From Desulfobacteraceae bacterium (GTDB lineage: Bacteria > Desulfobacterota > Desulfobacteria > Desulfobacterales > UBA5616): DNA of 37,056 bases. Under the pieces are notes generated by a model. The model ran no database searches and was not told where the DNA came from. It was given only the letters and a program-made list of their open reading frames with translations. Positions 15,809 to 24,139 of the stretch are shown here, one piece after another. Numbering within the stretch: position 1 is the stretch's first letter; the number at the start of each line of letters is the position of its first letter. The position numbers and the translations under genes are program-made. The stretch is from positions 1 through 37,056 of the forward strand of contig VMSV01000086.1 in NCBI GenBank assembly GCA_013791935.1, read 5' to 3'.

Positions 15809-18208
15809 CTATTTCAACTCCTGCCCGCGTGGCCTCTCGATCCCGAGCTTATGCATTCTTGCTCTCAAGGTGCTCGGATGGATCCCCAGGATTTCGGCGG
15901 CGCCGCCCTTTCCTTCGATGCGCCATTTGTTTTCCGAAAGGGTTTTCAGAATTTGGTTCCGCTCGGTTTCTTCCAGGGTTTTTACAGTGGACGCCAGGGG
16001 AATGGATAAAGTTTCAAGCTTCTCAGACAGCCTGAAAACAGTCCCTTGACATAGAATCACGGACCGCTCCATGATGCTTTGCAGTTCCCGTATGTTTCCC
16101 GGCCAGGAATAATCCTGAAGCGCCTTCATGGTTTCCTTTGAAACCGATGTAAACTGTTTCCCCAGTTTCCTGGCAAACCGCTCGATAAATGTTTGGGCCA
16201 ACAGCGGAATATCCTTTGAACGCTGGCGCAGGGGAGGAACCGTGATGGGGAAAACATTGAGGCGATAGAAAAGGTCCTCGCGGAACCGACCCTTTTTGAC
16301 TTCTTCCTCCAGGTTCCGATTGGTGGTTGCAATGACCCGGACATCGACTTTGATGGTATGGGAAGAGCCTAAACGCTCAAACTCATGATGCTGAATGACC
16401 CTCAGCAGTTTGGCTTGCATCTCCAGCGGAAGTTCCCCGATCTCATCCAGGCATATGGTGGAACCATCGGCGATTTCAAAACGGCCGATCTGCCGTTTAT
16501 CGGCCCCGGTAAAGGCCCCCTTCTCCCTTCCGAACAGTTCACTCTCAATCAAATTGTTCGGAAGCGCCCCGCAGTTCACGGTGATCATGGGACGTTTTTT
16601 TCGCGAACTCATGTTGTGGATGGCGGCAGCGATCAGTTCCTTTCCCGTGCCGGTCTCTCCGAGAATCAGGACCGTTGTGTCCATGGGCGCAACCTGCTCC
16701 GCACGAAAAAGCACGTATTTCAGGCCATCGCTTTCTCCGATAATATGACCGGATTGATGCCTCATTTTGATCTCCTCGCGGAAATAAAAATTTTCGGCTT
16801 CCAGCTGGTCTTTCAGCAGTTGGAGTTCGGAAAGCGTCACCCGAAGTTCACTTGTGGCTTCCGCCACGCGTTGTTCCATTTCGGTGTGAGATCTTTGTAA
16901 AGCTTCCGTCATCCTTTTGCGTTCGGTGATATCCCGGATGTGACACTGAATCACTTTCTGATCCATCACCCGGAAGGTATTGCTGACAAATTCCACCGAC
17001 ATGAGCCGCCCGTCTTTTGTTTCCAGAGGTAAATCCTCGTAGCGGACATATCCGTTGGTCTGAAGCTTGCCAAAGGCGGATTTGGATGCCAAAACATCTT
17101 TAAACGCGCCGATTTCCCAAAGTTTTTTTCCTAAAAGGGTCTCGCGGGAATAACCCAGCATTTCAATCAGAAATGGGTTCATATCCACGATGCGGCCTGT
17201 TTCCTCATGGAGGATCATTATACCGTCCCGGGCGGTTTCAAAGAGACTGCGGAAGCGTGTTTCAGATATTTTCAAGGCCTCATCCAAGCGCTTTTGCTCG
17301 GTAATATCGTTTCCGATGGCAAGATTTCCGATGAGCTGGCCATTGGCATCCTTAAGGGCTTTGTTTCTCCAGGAAATCCAGACCCGTTTTCCGTTTTTAA
17401 GTATGTTTTCATTAATATTTTCCTGGAAGCCATCCGGGTTCCTGATGATATCATCCACCATTACTTCCATATTTTTTCCGGTGCTTTCCGTTTGAGGAAC
17501 CAGGATTTTCACATGCTTTCCAAGAACTTCGTCTAAGCCATACCCGAAGAATTCCTGCGCGCACTCATTAAAAAACTTAATGGTACCGTTTTGATCAAAC
17601 CGGATAATGATGCTGTTCGCATTCACAAGAAGTTCCTTGTATCTCTCCTTGCTTATCTTAAGATCCGCTTCGATCTGCTTGCGCCGGCTGATGTCGATGA
17701 CGATGGCGCGGCACTCCTCTCCGGAAAGGGCGGCCACGGCCTCTATTCGTACGTAAAACGGTTGTCCTTCCCTGATGAGCAAGACTTCACAGGTCTGCTG
17801 TTCCCGACCTGCAAAGACGTCCCTGAGATAGACGCCGAAAAGGGGACGGTCCTCGTCGGTAACAAAGGCATCGAAGCGCCGCTTCACCAACCGGGAACGG
17901 TCTGTGCCGAGAAGCAGGGCCCCGGTGAAGTTGACCTGGAGGATCGCCGCGCTCCGGTCAAAAGTAAAATACCCCACCGGAGCGAAATCATAAAGGTCGG
18001 CATATTTCGCCAGCCCGGCTTCGACCTCGTCCCTTGCCTGCCGCAACTCCTCATTCTGGATTTCCAGTTCAATCTGGTGCACCTGCAGTTCGTGTAAAAG
18101 ACGCTGGGTATCCTGCGGCGGATCAGAAGGTTCCATCTTTTCCAGGCGGGCCTCTGCCTGACTGCGCAGACTGCCGGTACCCCGGACGGATTCTCTGCTT
18201 TTTTTCAT
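15809..18208 (-). CDS. Sigma-54-dependent enhancer-binding protein with three PAS sensor domains
   Basis: 799 residues, cytoplasmic. After a short coiled coil come three PAS domains (about 70-175, 185-305, 320-430), a coiled coil, and an AAA+ sigma-54 activation domain. The latter has Walker A 'GETGTGKE' at 517-524, the sigma-54 contact loop GAFTGA at 564-569, Walker B 'LDEIGELP' from 587, and arginine-finger-region 'REDLFYRLNVFPI'. A Fis-type helix-turn-helix is at the C-terminus ('GGAAEILGIHPSTLRARMHK'). There is no receiver domain, so activity is probably set by ligands or partners of the PAS domains. The start codon overlaps the stop of the CheB-CheR gene (ATGA). Sigma-54 promoters with palindromes surround it, so it is the best candidate for their activator; which palindrome family it binds is not shown. 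Confidence 0.95.
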   Translation of the reverse strand: MKKSRESVRGTGSLRSQAEARLEKMEPSDPPQDTQRLLHELQVHQIELEIQNEELRQARDEVEAGLAKYADLYDFAPVGYFTFDRSAAILQVNFTGALLLGTDRSRLVKRRFDAFVTDEDRPLFGVYLRDVFAGREQQTCEVLLIREGQPFYVRIEAVAALSGEECRAIVIDISRRKQIEADLKISKERYKELLVNANSIIIRFDQNGTIKFFNECAQEFFGYGLDEVLGKHVKILVPQTESTGKNMEVMVDDIIRNPDGFQENINENILKNGKRVWISWRNKALKDANGQLIGNLAIGNDITEQKRLDEALKISETRFRSLFETARDGIMILHEETGRIVDMNPFLIEMLGYSRETLLGKKLWEIGAFKDVLASKSAFGKLQTNGYVRYEDLPLETKDGRLMSVEFVSNTFRVMDQKVIQCHIRDITERKRMTEALQRSHTEMEQRVAEATSELRVTLSELQLLKDQLEAENFYFREEIKMRHQSGHIIGESDGLKYVLFRAEQVAPMDTTVLILGETGTGKELIAAAIHNMSSRKKRPMITVNCGALPNNLIESELFGREKGAFTGADKRQIGRFEIADGSTICLDEIGELPLEMQAKLLRVIQHHEFERLGSSHTIKVDVRVIATTNRNLEEEVKKGRFREDLFYRLNVFPITVPPLRQRSKDIPLLAQTFIERFARKLGKQFTSVSKETMKALQDYSWPGNIRELQSIMERSVILCQGTVFRLSEKLETLSIPLASTVKTLEETERNQILKTLSENKWRIEGKGGAAEILGIHPSTLRARMHKLGIERPRGQELK

Positions 18209-20949
18209 GTTTTATCCTGGCTCTTTTTTTCGTTCTTCAAGGTTTTTCTCCGGCTTTCAAGAGATTTCCGGTGGGAGAGCACCTCTGCCTGAAGCGCCTT
18301 GTTGGCTTCGGCCAGCTCAGCGGTACGCTCGGCAACCCTTATTTCCAGTTCCTCTTGGGTCTTCCGCAACCGGGCTTCCAGTGTTTTGGCTGCTGTGATA
18401 TCGGAAAGAGTGATCACCACACCGTCAATCACATTGTTCTGGGTGCGGTAAGGCATGATGCGCGCCGAAAACCAGCCCCCGTCCGTGGTGGCAATCTCTT
18501 TTTCCCTGTAAGCAAGCTTTTGCAGCACTTCCCCGGCATCTTCGGTGAGCGTCGGGTAAATCAGGGTGGAAGCGATATCGGTAATGGGACGGCCGATATC
18601 CCCTGGAATCAGCTTGATGATCTTTGCAGCCTGGGTGGTGAATCGGCGCACATTGAGGTTGTTGTCCAGAAAGATGGTGGCGATGTCCGTGCTGTTGAGG
18701 AGGTTCTTCATGTCATTGCTCACCCGGGACAGCTCATCCACCCGGATCTGCAGCTCGGCGTTAACGGTCTGCAGCTCTTCATTGAGAGACTGCATTTCTT
18801 CTTTGGAGGTGGTCAGTTCCTCGTTGGTGGACTGCAATTCCTCGTTGGCGGACTGCAGTTCCTCGTTGGAGGATTTGAGTTCTTCTTGGGAGGTCTGCAT
18901 TTCCTCTCGCACCATCCGTACTTCCTCCTGGGCCTGCCTGAATTTTTGCTCCCATTCCGCAACCTGCTTGCTTTTCTTCTTTGAAGCCGGCACTTGTGTT
19001 TCCTGTGGAGCTGGCGCGTCGGCAAAAGCAATGATCATCATCCCCATCAACGCCTCGGGTTCCTTTATCGCACGAATGGTGATATCCACGGGTTGCGTTT
19101 TACCATCCGCCGCTGCCAGGGCTCCCTGGATGTTCACGGGAACTTTTTCCACAAGGGCATTCTTGAAAGCAAGGGCCAATTCGGAACGCATTCCCTCGCG
19201 AATCATGGCAAAAATATTCCAGTTGGCTTTGCCGGCTGCCGGTTCCAGATATTTGCCCGTCCGGCCGCTGATGTAAAGGATGTCGCCGGTGGAATTCACC
19301 AGAACCGTGGCCGGGGCAACATGTTGCAAGATGAGTTGATCCACCAGGGTTTGAAAATTGACCGGTGCTTTAGAAGGCGCCGAATTAATCAAAGCCGCGG
19401 GCACTGCAGGGGTAAACGTGGGGGGAAAATGAAGCGGTTCCGTGCGCGTAGCATTTTCTCTCCTTTTAAAAAGCCTGGCCTTGCCGTCGACGGGGGTGAA
19501 CAGGTCGGCAGATGTGCCCGTGGTTTCCGCGTTGCCGAGAAACAGTATGCCGTTCGGATTCAGGCTGTAATGAAATACCGGCAACAGCTTTTTTTGCATT
19601 TCAGGCGTGAGATAGATGAGCAGATTCCGGCAACACAGGATGTCCAGCTTGGTAAACGGCGGGTCCATAATCACATCCTGCACGGCAAAGATCACCATCT
19701 CACGAATCTCCTTACTGATCCGATAACCGGTGTCTTCCTTGGCAAAAAAACGTTTCAGGCGCCCTGCGGATACATCGGCGGTGATGTTGAAGGGATAAAG
19801 GCCTATCCTGGCCTTGTTGACAGCGTCCAAATCCAGGTCGGTGGCAAAAATTTGAAGGGTTATGTTCGTGGGAATTTTACGTTTTTCCAGCACCTCCCTA
19901 AAGATGATGGCCAGGGAATAGACCTCCTCTCCCGTTGAACATCCGGCAGACCAGGCCCGCAGCGTCCCACCCTCGGTTCGCTCGTCCATGATCCCGGGAA
20001 GGGTTTGCTGGGCGATTTTTTCCCAAGCTGCGGGATCACGGAAAAAACCGGTGACACCGATGAGCAGTTCCTTGAAAAGAAGGTTTTGTTCCTGGGGGTT
20101 TTCCTGAAGGAACCGAACATAGGTTGCGATTTTGGCAATCTGGTGAATGCCCATCCGACGTTCTATGCGCCGGTAGATCGTGCTTTTTTTATACTGGGAA
20201 AAGTCATGCCCGGTCTGGGTTCGAAGCAGGATAATGATTTTGTCCAAGGCGCTTTGGGAGAGGTCTTCCATGGGGACTCCCTGCCGTTTTTGGATCACAT
20301 GGGCATGCTGCAGATAAGCGATGATTTTGGCGGGAAGCGCTGTTGCCGGGGCCACGATGTCGGGCACACCCGTAAGGATGGCGCTGTTCGGCATCCCGCC
20401 GAATTTGGCAGAAACAACCTCCTGGACCAGAACCAGTCCCCCTTTCTCCTTGATGGCCTTGATGCCCAGGGTGCCGTCCGTGCCCATTCCCGAAAGAATG
20501 ACGCCGATGCTCATCTCTTTCATGTCATCCGCCAGAGAGCGAAAAAAGAAATCAATGGCCAGGCGCATCCCCCGTGGCGCTTCGGGCGTAAACAGGTGCA
20601 AGACCCCGTGCAGAATGGACATGTCCTTGTTGGGGGGAATGACATAAACGCAGTTCGGTTGAACCTTCATCCGGTCCTTCACCTGGGACACCTTCATTCG
20701 GGTCGCCCGGAAGAGCAGCTCCGGCATCATTCCCTTGCGGGTAGGATCCAAGTGCTGGACGATCACAAAGGCCATGCCGCTGCCTTCCGGGACATTGCCG
20801 AGAAATTGCTCCAGCGCTTCCAGACCGCCGGCGGAAGCGCCGATGCCCACGATGGGAAAGGGCACTTTTATTTTGCGCGGAGTTGAGGGTTCAGGCAGAA
20901 CCGTTGCGGGTTTTTTCTTGCCGGCTCCCGGTTTGGCCTTTATTTTCAT
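18205..20949 (-). CDS. CheB-CheR fusion protein with C-terminal PAS domain
   Basis: 914 residues. An N-terminal CheB methylesterase domain (about 31-215) keeps the catalytic S39 ('GASAGG'), H66 ('VQHLDP') and D158 ('GMGTDG'). A CheR methyltransferase domain (about 250-500) has 'TGFFRDP', the SAM-binding 'WSAGCSTGEEVYSLA' and 'DILCCRNLLIYL'. Then follow a PAS-like region, a long heptad coiled coil (about 665-745), a PAS domain (about 755-870) and a final coil. CheB lacks its own receiver domain. Such fusions are widespread in organisms without matching chemoreceptors nearby and are thought to signal in stress regulation. Its stop overlaps the sigma-54 activator start, so the two proteins are made together and probably act in one pathway. 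The ATG follows AAGGAG. Confidence 0.95.
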   Translation of the reverse strand: MKIKAKPGAGKKKPATVLPEPSTPRKIKVPFPIVGIGASAGGLEALEQFLGNVPEGSGMAFVIVQHLDPTRKGMMPELLFRATRMKVSQVKDRMKVQPNCVYVIPPNKDMSILHGVLHLFTPEAPRGMRLAIDFFFRSLADDMKEMSIGVILSGMGTDGTLGIKAIKEKGGLVLVQEVVSAKFGGMPNSAILTGVPDIVAPATALPAKIIAYLQHAHVIQKRQGVPMEDLSQSALDKIIILLRTQTGHDFSQYKKSTIYRRIERRMGIHQIAKIATYVRFLQENPQEQNLLFKELLIGVTGFFRDPAAWEKIAQQTLPGIMDERTEGGTLRAWSAGCSTGEEVYSLAIIFREVLEKRKIPTNITLQIFATDLDLDAVNKARIGLYPFNITADVSAGRLKRFFAKEDTGYRISKEIREMVIFAVQDVIMDPPFTKLDILCCRNLLIYLTPEMQKKLLPVFHYSLNPNGILFLGNAETTGTSADLFTPVDGKARLFKRRENATRTEPLHFPPTFTPAVPAALINSAPSKAPVNFQTLVDQLILQHVAPATVLVNSTGDILYISGRTGKYLEPAAGKANWNIFAMIREGMRSELALAFKNALVEKVPVNIQGALAAADGKTQPVDITIRAIKEPEALMGMMIIAFADAPAPQETQVPASKKKSKQVAEWEQKFRQAQEEVRMVREEMQTSQEELKSSNEELQSANEELQSTNEELTTSKEEMQSLNEELQTVNAELQIRVDELSRVSNDMKNLLNSTDIATIFLDNNLNVRRFTTQAAKIIKLIPGDIGRPITDIASTLIYPTLTEDAGEVLQKLAYREKEIATTDGGWFSARIMPYRTQNNVIDGVVITLSDITAAKTLEARLRKTQEELEIRVAERTAELAEANKALQAEVLSHRKSLESRRKTLKNEKKSQDKT
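18747..18905 (-). repeat. Imperfect 21-bp tandem repeats encoding a heptad coiled coil
   Basis: Within the CheB-CheR gene, 21-bp units encode heptads such as 'NEELQSA', 'NEELQST', 'NEELTTS' and 'NEELQTV'. The repeats are coding and belong to a family-typical coiled coil. They could still mediate slippage and change linker length. Confidence 0.75.
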
Positions 20950-21089
20950 TATTTCTCCTTACTTATCAGCGGCGCATTCAGACAGGTCGATTTCACAGTT
21001 TCAGTGGCGAAAGAAAAGGCTATAGTTGCGATATGGGAGGAAGCATCATCCGGTTGGCGAGGCCATCGCATACAATTTTATGTTTCTGA
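20950..21089. other. Leader of the CheB-CheR / activator transcript
   Basis: This stretch would be the roughly 130-nt untranslated leader from the sigma-70 start near 21083. I see no gene, no clear hairpin regulator and no -24/-12 element in it. Between the promoter and the terminator at 21187 nothing further is recognisable. Confidence 0.4.
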
Positions 21090-21118
21090 ATTTTAAAAGA
21101 TATTCATTTTATTATCAA
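21090..21118 (-). promoter_or_regulatory. Sigma-70 promoter of the CheB-CheR / activator pair
   Basis: On the minus strand TTGATA (21113-21118) and TAAAAT (21090-21095) are separated by exactly 17 bp in A+T-rich DNA. This suggests that the regulators are made by the housekeeping polymerase, unlike the sigma-54 units around them. Confidence 0.65.
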
Positions 21119-21186
21119 GATTATTTTTGCAGATGAAAATCATCATACCGGTCATGCCGCGAAACAACACTCGGGCAACGGAAAGC

Positions 21187-21222
21187 AAAAAAAAGCCCGT
21201 TTGGCGGCTCAACCAAACGGGC
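21187..21222 (-). terminator. Strong rho-independent terminator
   Basis: GCCCGTTTGG (21195-21204) pairs perfectly with CCAAACGGGC (21213-21222) over an 8-nt loop. Eight A residues at 21187-21194 give a T-run on the minus strand. It ends the pseudo-receiver transcript (stop at 21278) and insulates the CheB-CheR promoter. Confidence 0.9.
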
Positions 21223-21277
21223 ATCTTAAAACCATTTCGTGGAATCAGCGGCTAATCACAAGCTCATTTTCTGAGGT

Positions 21278-21658
21278 TTAAGTCCGGACTCCAGCCCCCA
21301 ACAATCCTCCAAACGCTCCTTCCACGGCCGTTAATAATGGTTTCTTCCTTAAGCGCTTGGGCATTAGTCCATCAAATCCGGTCTTTTCCATGGTTTCCGG
21401 ATTGAATAATTCGCATTGCTCTGAATAAGCATGCAGGATAATCTTCGGATAAAAGGCTTTAATTTTCCGGCACAGCTCCAAGGAATCCGAACCCTTCATT
21501 TCCAGTGGAATGAAAATGATATGAAACGCTTCATTTTTTAAAGCCGTAAGGATATGATCCGGTTGAATCATGATGGCCAGGTTATAATACTTTTCTTTCA
21601 GAAGCATTTCAGCGACTTTTTTACCCTTTTCATTGGTTTCCAATATCAGAATTTTCAT
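21278..21658 (-). CDS. Small receiver-like protein without phospho-acceptor
   Basis: 126 residues with the overall pattern of a stand-alone receiver domain: 'MKILILETNEKGKKVAEML', the middle strand 'AFHIIFIPLEMKGSDSLELC', and a terminal lysine region 'LRKKP'. The phospho-acceptor aspartate position is proline (P51), and the acidic pair after the first strand is reduced to one glutamate, so ordinary phosphorylation is not expected. The C-terminus ends in a glycine-rich tail. It is a single-gene unit: sigma-54 promoter at 21734-21749, a good AAAAAGGAGATACG ribosome site, and a strong terminator downstream. It may bind a kinase or the activator as a decoy or adaptor (inference). Confidence 0.8.
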   Translation of the reverse strand: MKILILETNEKGKKVAEMLLKEKYYNLAIMIQPDHILTALKNEAFHIIFIPLEMKGSDSLELCRKIKAFYPKIILHAYSEQCELFNPETMEKTGFDGLMPKRLRKKPLLTAVEGAFGGLLGAGVRT

Positions 21659-21733
21659 CGTATCTCCTTTTTGATCTTTCTATTGCCAATGGATATCTTC
21701 AAACCAATCGCATGGACCCAAAACAATATATTC

Positions 21734-21749
21734 GCAAAGGGCATGCCAC
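21734..21749 (-). promoter_or_regulatory. Sigma-54 (-24/-12) promoter of the small receiver-like gene
   Basis: On the minus strand TGGCATGCCCTTTGCG has both boxes at the correct distance. Predicted start is near 21723, with a leader of about 65 nt before the ATG at 21658. The gene-free stretch 21659-21976 holds this promoter and palindrome C only. Confidence 0.75.
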
Positions 21750-21933
21750 AAAAAGGAAAACAGCAGAATGTGGATATTATTCTTCCAAAATGGGCATCAT
21801 GTTCGTGGAGTAAAATTATAAAAAATAATGGAAATAATTGTTTAACATCATTGAGGCTTTGTCGCCCGGATGCATTAAAAAGCGATGATCACGGATAGGA
21901 TGGCGATCGACAAGTCATCTCCGCTCAAGCTAT

Positions 21934-21969
21934 CCCTCAATATCCTGAGGTTCCACCAAATGCTGAGGG
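21934..21969. promoter_or_regulatory. Activator palindrome, family 1 (site C)
   Basis: CCCTCA and TGAGGG arms with 24 bp between them. The interior, read on the minus strand, is ATTTGGTGGAACCTC, identical to site A but in the opposite orientation. The centre is about 202 bp upstream of the -24 box at 21734-21749, roughly 88 bp further than in sites A and B. Function is therefore less certain here. Confidence 0.55.
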
Positions 21970-21976
21970 TAAATTG

Positions 21977-22042
21977 TCATAAAATCACAATGACGCTAAG
22001 ACTCGCAGCGATAAACGCACCGATGATTTTTGCTCTTTTCAT
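21977..22042 (-). other. Tiny hydrophobic frame, possibly a truncated LapA/DUF1049-like gene
   Basis: A 21-residue frame, 'MKRAKIIGAFIAASLSVIVI' plus a final L, starts 13 bp after the lmo0937-type gene and stops just before palindrome C. It resembles the first membrane helix of LapA-domain (DUF1049) proteins, which normally continue '..ILQNT'. It could be a stub of such a gene cut off beside the palindrome, or a true one-helix peptide. Its ribosome site is weak. Confidence 0.3.
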
Positions 22043-22055
22043 AGGGCCTGCTATT

Positions 22056-22205
22056 CTAAGTGATTCTTCGGCTCTGAATGATGTTTACCAGAATTACGAT
22101 AACCGCAAGCACCAACAGAATATGAATGAACCCTCCTATGGTGTAACTGCTCACCAATCCAAGCAGCCACAGGATAAATAGAACGACAGCAATGGTCCAC
22201 AACAT
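22056..22205 (-). CDS. lmo0937 family small membrane protein
   Basis: 49 residues: 'MLWTIAVVLFILWLLGLVSS' followed by 'YTIGGFIHILLVLAVIVILV', then a short basic tail. This two-helix sequence is characteristic of the lmo0937 family, which has no known function and is common among stress-induced small membrane proteins. The frame extends further upstream, but AAAGGAGAATCCC places the start at 22205. It is the probable last full gene of the YXWGXW-DUF3943 transcript, 109 bp after DUF3943. Confidence 0.88.
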   Translation of the reverse strand: MLWTIAVVLFILWLLGLVSSYTIGGFIHILLVLAVIVILVNIIQSRRIT

Positions 22206-22314
22206 GGGATTCTCCTTTTCTCTAAATGGTTCCCCTTGTCCAATAAGGGTTGAATGGGTTTGAATTTTTCCTCTTGATGTATTGATCCCTTTCCTCCTGA
22301 TCTTCGGAATGCCT

Positions 22315-24078
22315 CTAATACCATTCGGAATTGCCATAGTTGCCCCACGCCACAGCCCCGAACCGGTTCTTGCCAAGCAGGGTGTAAACAAGGCTGATGG
22401 TTCCGGTGGACTGGTGACTGTCGGCGCGATCGGGATACTGCGCGTCCCGGACGGATACGATGTATATGAGTCCTAAAGCGTGACGTTCATAAACACGAAC
22501 GGTGACCCCCATGTTCAGGCGGCCGATGGCCTCCCTTCCCCCGGGATCGTCACCGCCCATCCCGGTTAAATAATAGGAACGGCCCGTTAAATCAAACATG
22601 GTCCGTTCGCCAAGGATCAGACGGAGACCGACAAGTCCCTGGGGTGCAACGCCATAGTGGTAGTCGCGTTCACCCTCTTGCTTGACATTCCCGGCCGCAG
22701 CGTAACCCACACCCCCGAGGACCGAACCCTGAAGGGCTACCGCGCGGGTAAGCCACCATTGATAGGTGGTCCCGAGGGAGAGCGAGGTACTGGAAACGCG
22801 AAAGATATGCGGTGATATATAGTCGTAGCCACCGTAGAGGCCCCATATCCCGCGATAGGAATCGCCGGCATCATAATCCTTTCCAAGGAGGAGACCACGG
22901 ATCATGATGCTGTCAAAAGGGTTATCCGGGTTGGCGAGGCTGATGAATTCAAAATGGAAGTAATCTAAAGGACGCTTGTAGCTGTAGCCAGGCTTCCCGG
23001 GGAGCCCGTAAGCCATGGTGAAGTCCACGGTGGCTTCGGTGTCAATGGTAGAGCTTGCGGCAGACCTGTCGTTCAGGTCCGACTTTAAACTTACACCGAG
23101 TTGAAGGCGCGAGAAGGTCGCCGGATTATGACTCGGAAATATGGGTTTGAACCGGTTATCAAAGGCAAGGCGATTGATACCTGTGGGCGGCGAAATGATT
23201 GCCGCTCCCATCTCCCGCCAAAAACCGGGTTTCCCTCCATCCCCCTCGAGCACAAGGCTTGCCATCCGGAAGAGAACCTCCCCGAAGAAGCTCCCGCCAA
23301 TACCACTGGCAAACTGGTCATTGACGGAAGGGTCCGTGGTCTCCCCGGCCGTTTCCCAGAGGAGAGAGCCCACGTTGGTGTAAAGGAGTGACTCCCAATA
23401 GTTGAGGCCCGCTGATCGGGCGAAACCCTGGTACATGGACCCTTGATACGGATGGGCGAACTGATTGATGTTAAAGGCGTCCGTGTCGATCCCCCAGGGC
23501 CCGTGAAAGAGGTGACTCCGGAAGGTGGACCAACTCGAGTCGTAGACCTTTTCCCCATTCTCTTCAAGGTTGGAGTAAGCGAGCCGGTTGTACCCATTGA
23601 GGAGAAGAAGAAAGGTGGGAATTTCCATGGCCGGGATGAGATAGCTTTTGCCGGCGCCTGTTTCCCATGACATGGCCGATTCCGGCACATCGGGGTCATA
23701 CTTCAACCACTCTTCTCCTCCTATTAAGAGGTTGACGGTTTGTTTCGGAATCGTATCGGAAAGCTCAATTAAATCCGGAGCCTTCACCCTGGCATATCCA
23801 TACCCGCGCTTGGATGCTTCCAGGCTGTATTTGCCCGGGACCGGAATCACCACTGAATAGTTGCCCGCAGCATCCGTCACCCCGGTTGCGACCACCCTGC
23901 CGGCCGTGATATCTTTTACCTTGATTTTGACCCATTGAATGCCCTGATCGCTTTTGTGGTCCTTTACAGTTCCTGAGATTTCTCCTTCTTGGGCAAAGGC
24001 CTGGCCACCCATAGAGATCGTTGCAGCCACGATGAGCGATGCAAGAATTGCCTTGAATGTTTTTATTAAGCGTTCCAT
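22315..24078 (-). CDS. DUF3943 outer-membrane protein with carboxypeptidase-regulatory-like domain
   Basis: 587 residues. A signal peptide ends near 'GGQAFAQ' (about residue 30). A carboxypeptidase-regulatory-like beta-sandwich (about 32-115) follows: 'ISGTVKDHKSDQGIQWVKIK' and 'VTDAAGNYSVVIPVPGKY'. The central part carries the DUF3943 motif 'FAHPYQGSMYQGFARSAGLN' with 'SLLWETAGE' and 'PSVNDQFASGIGG'. The C-terminal 250 residues have alternating strands such as 'GVTVRVYERHALGLIYIVS', typical of an outer-membrane barrel. Function is unknown. It lies 61 bp behind the YXWGXW gene and is probably transcribed from the sigma-54 promoter at 25834-25849. Confidence 0.85.
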   Translation of the reverse strand: MERLIKTFKAILASLIVAATISMGGQAFAQEGEISGTVKDHKSDQGIQWVKIKVKDITAGRVVATGVTDAAGNYSVVIPVPGKYSLEASKRGYGYARVKAPDLIELSDTIPKQTVNLLIGGEEWLKYDPDVPESAMSWETGAGKSYLIPAMEIPTFLLLLNGYNRLAYSNLEENGEKVYDSSWSTFRSHLFHGPWGIDTDAFNINQFAHPYQGSMYQGFARSAGLNYWESLLYTNVGSLLWETAGETTDPSVNDQFASGIGGSFFGEVLFRMASLVLEGDGGKPGFWREMGAAIISPPTGINRLAFDNRFKPIFPSHNPATFSRLQLGVSLKSDLNDRSAASSTIDTEATVDFTMAYGLPGKPGYSYKRPLDYFHFEFISLANPDNPFDSIMIRGLLLGKDYDAGDSYRGIWGLYGGYDYISPHIFRVSSTSLSLGTTYQWWLTRAVALQGSVLGGVGYAAAGNVKQEGERDYHYGVAPQGLVGLRLILGERTMFDLTGRSYYLTGMGGDDPGGREAIGRLNMGVTVRVYERHALGLIYIVSVRDAQYPDRADSHQSTGTISLVYTLLGKNRFGAVAWGNYGNSEWY

Positions 24079-24139
24079 TTTATCTCCATTTTTTTCGTAA
24101 ATCCGTCCTTCCTAAACCTCTCCGGAATGTGTATCCGTG

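Noticed and set aside
18034-20886. Long open frames on the + strand opposite the CheB-CheR and activator genes
   Set aside because: They are antisense to clear protein domains, have no ribosome sites and show no family similarity; they follow from codon bias of the real genes.
21121-21170. CATGCC sequence upstream of the CheB-CheR gene as a further -24 box
   Set aside because: No matching -12 element lies at the required distance, and a well-spaced sigma-70 promoter is present.
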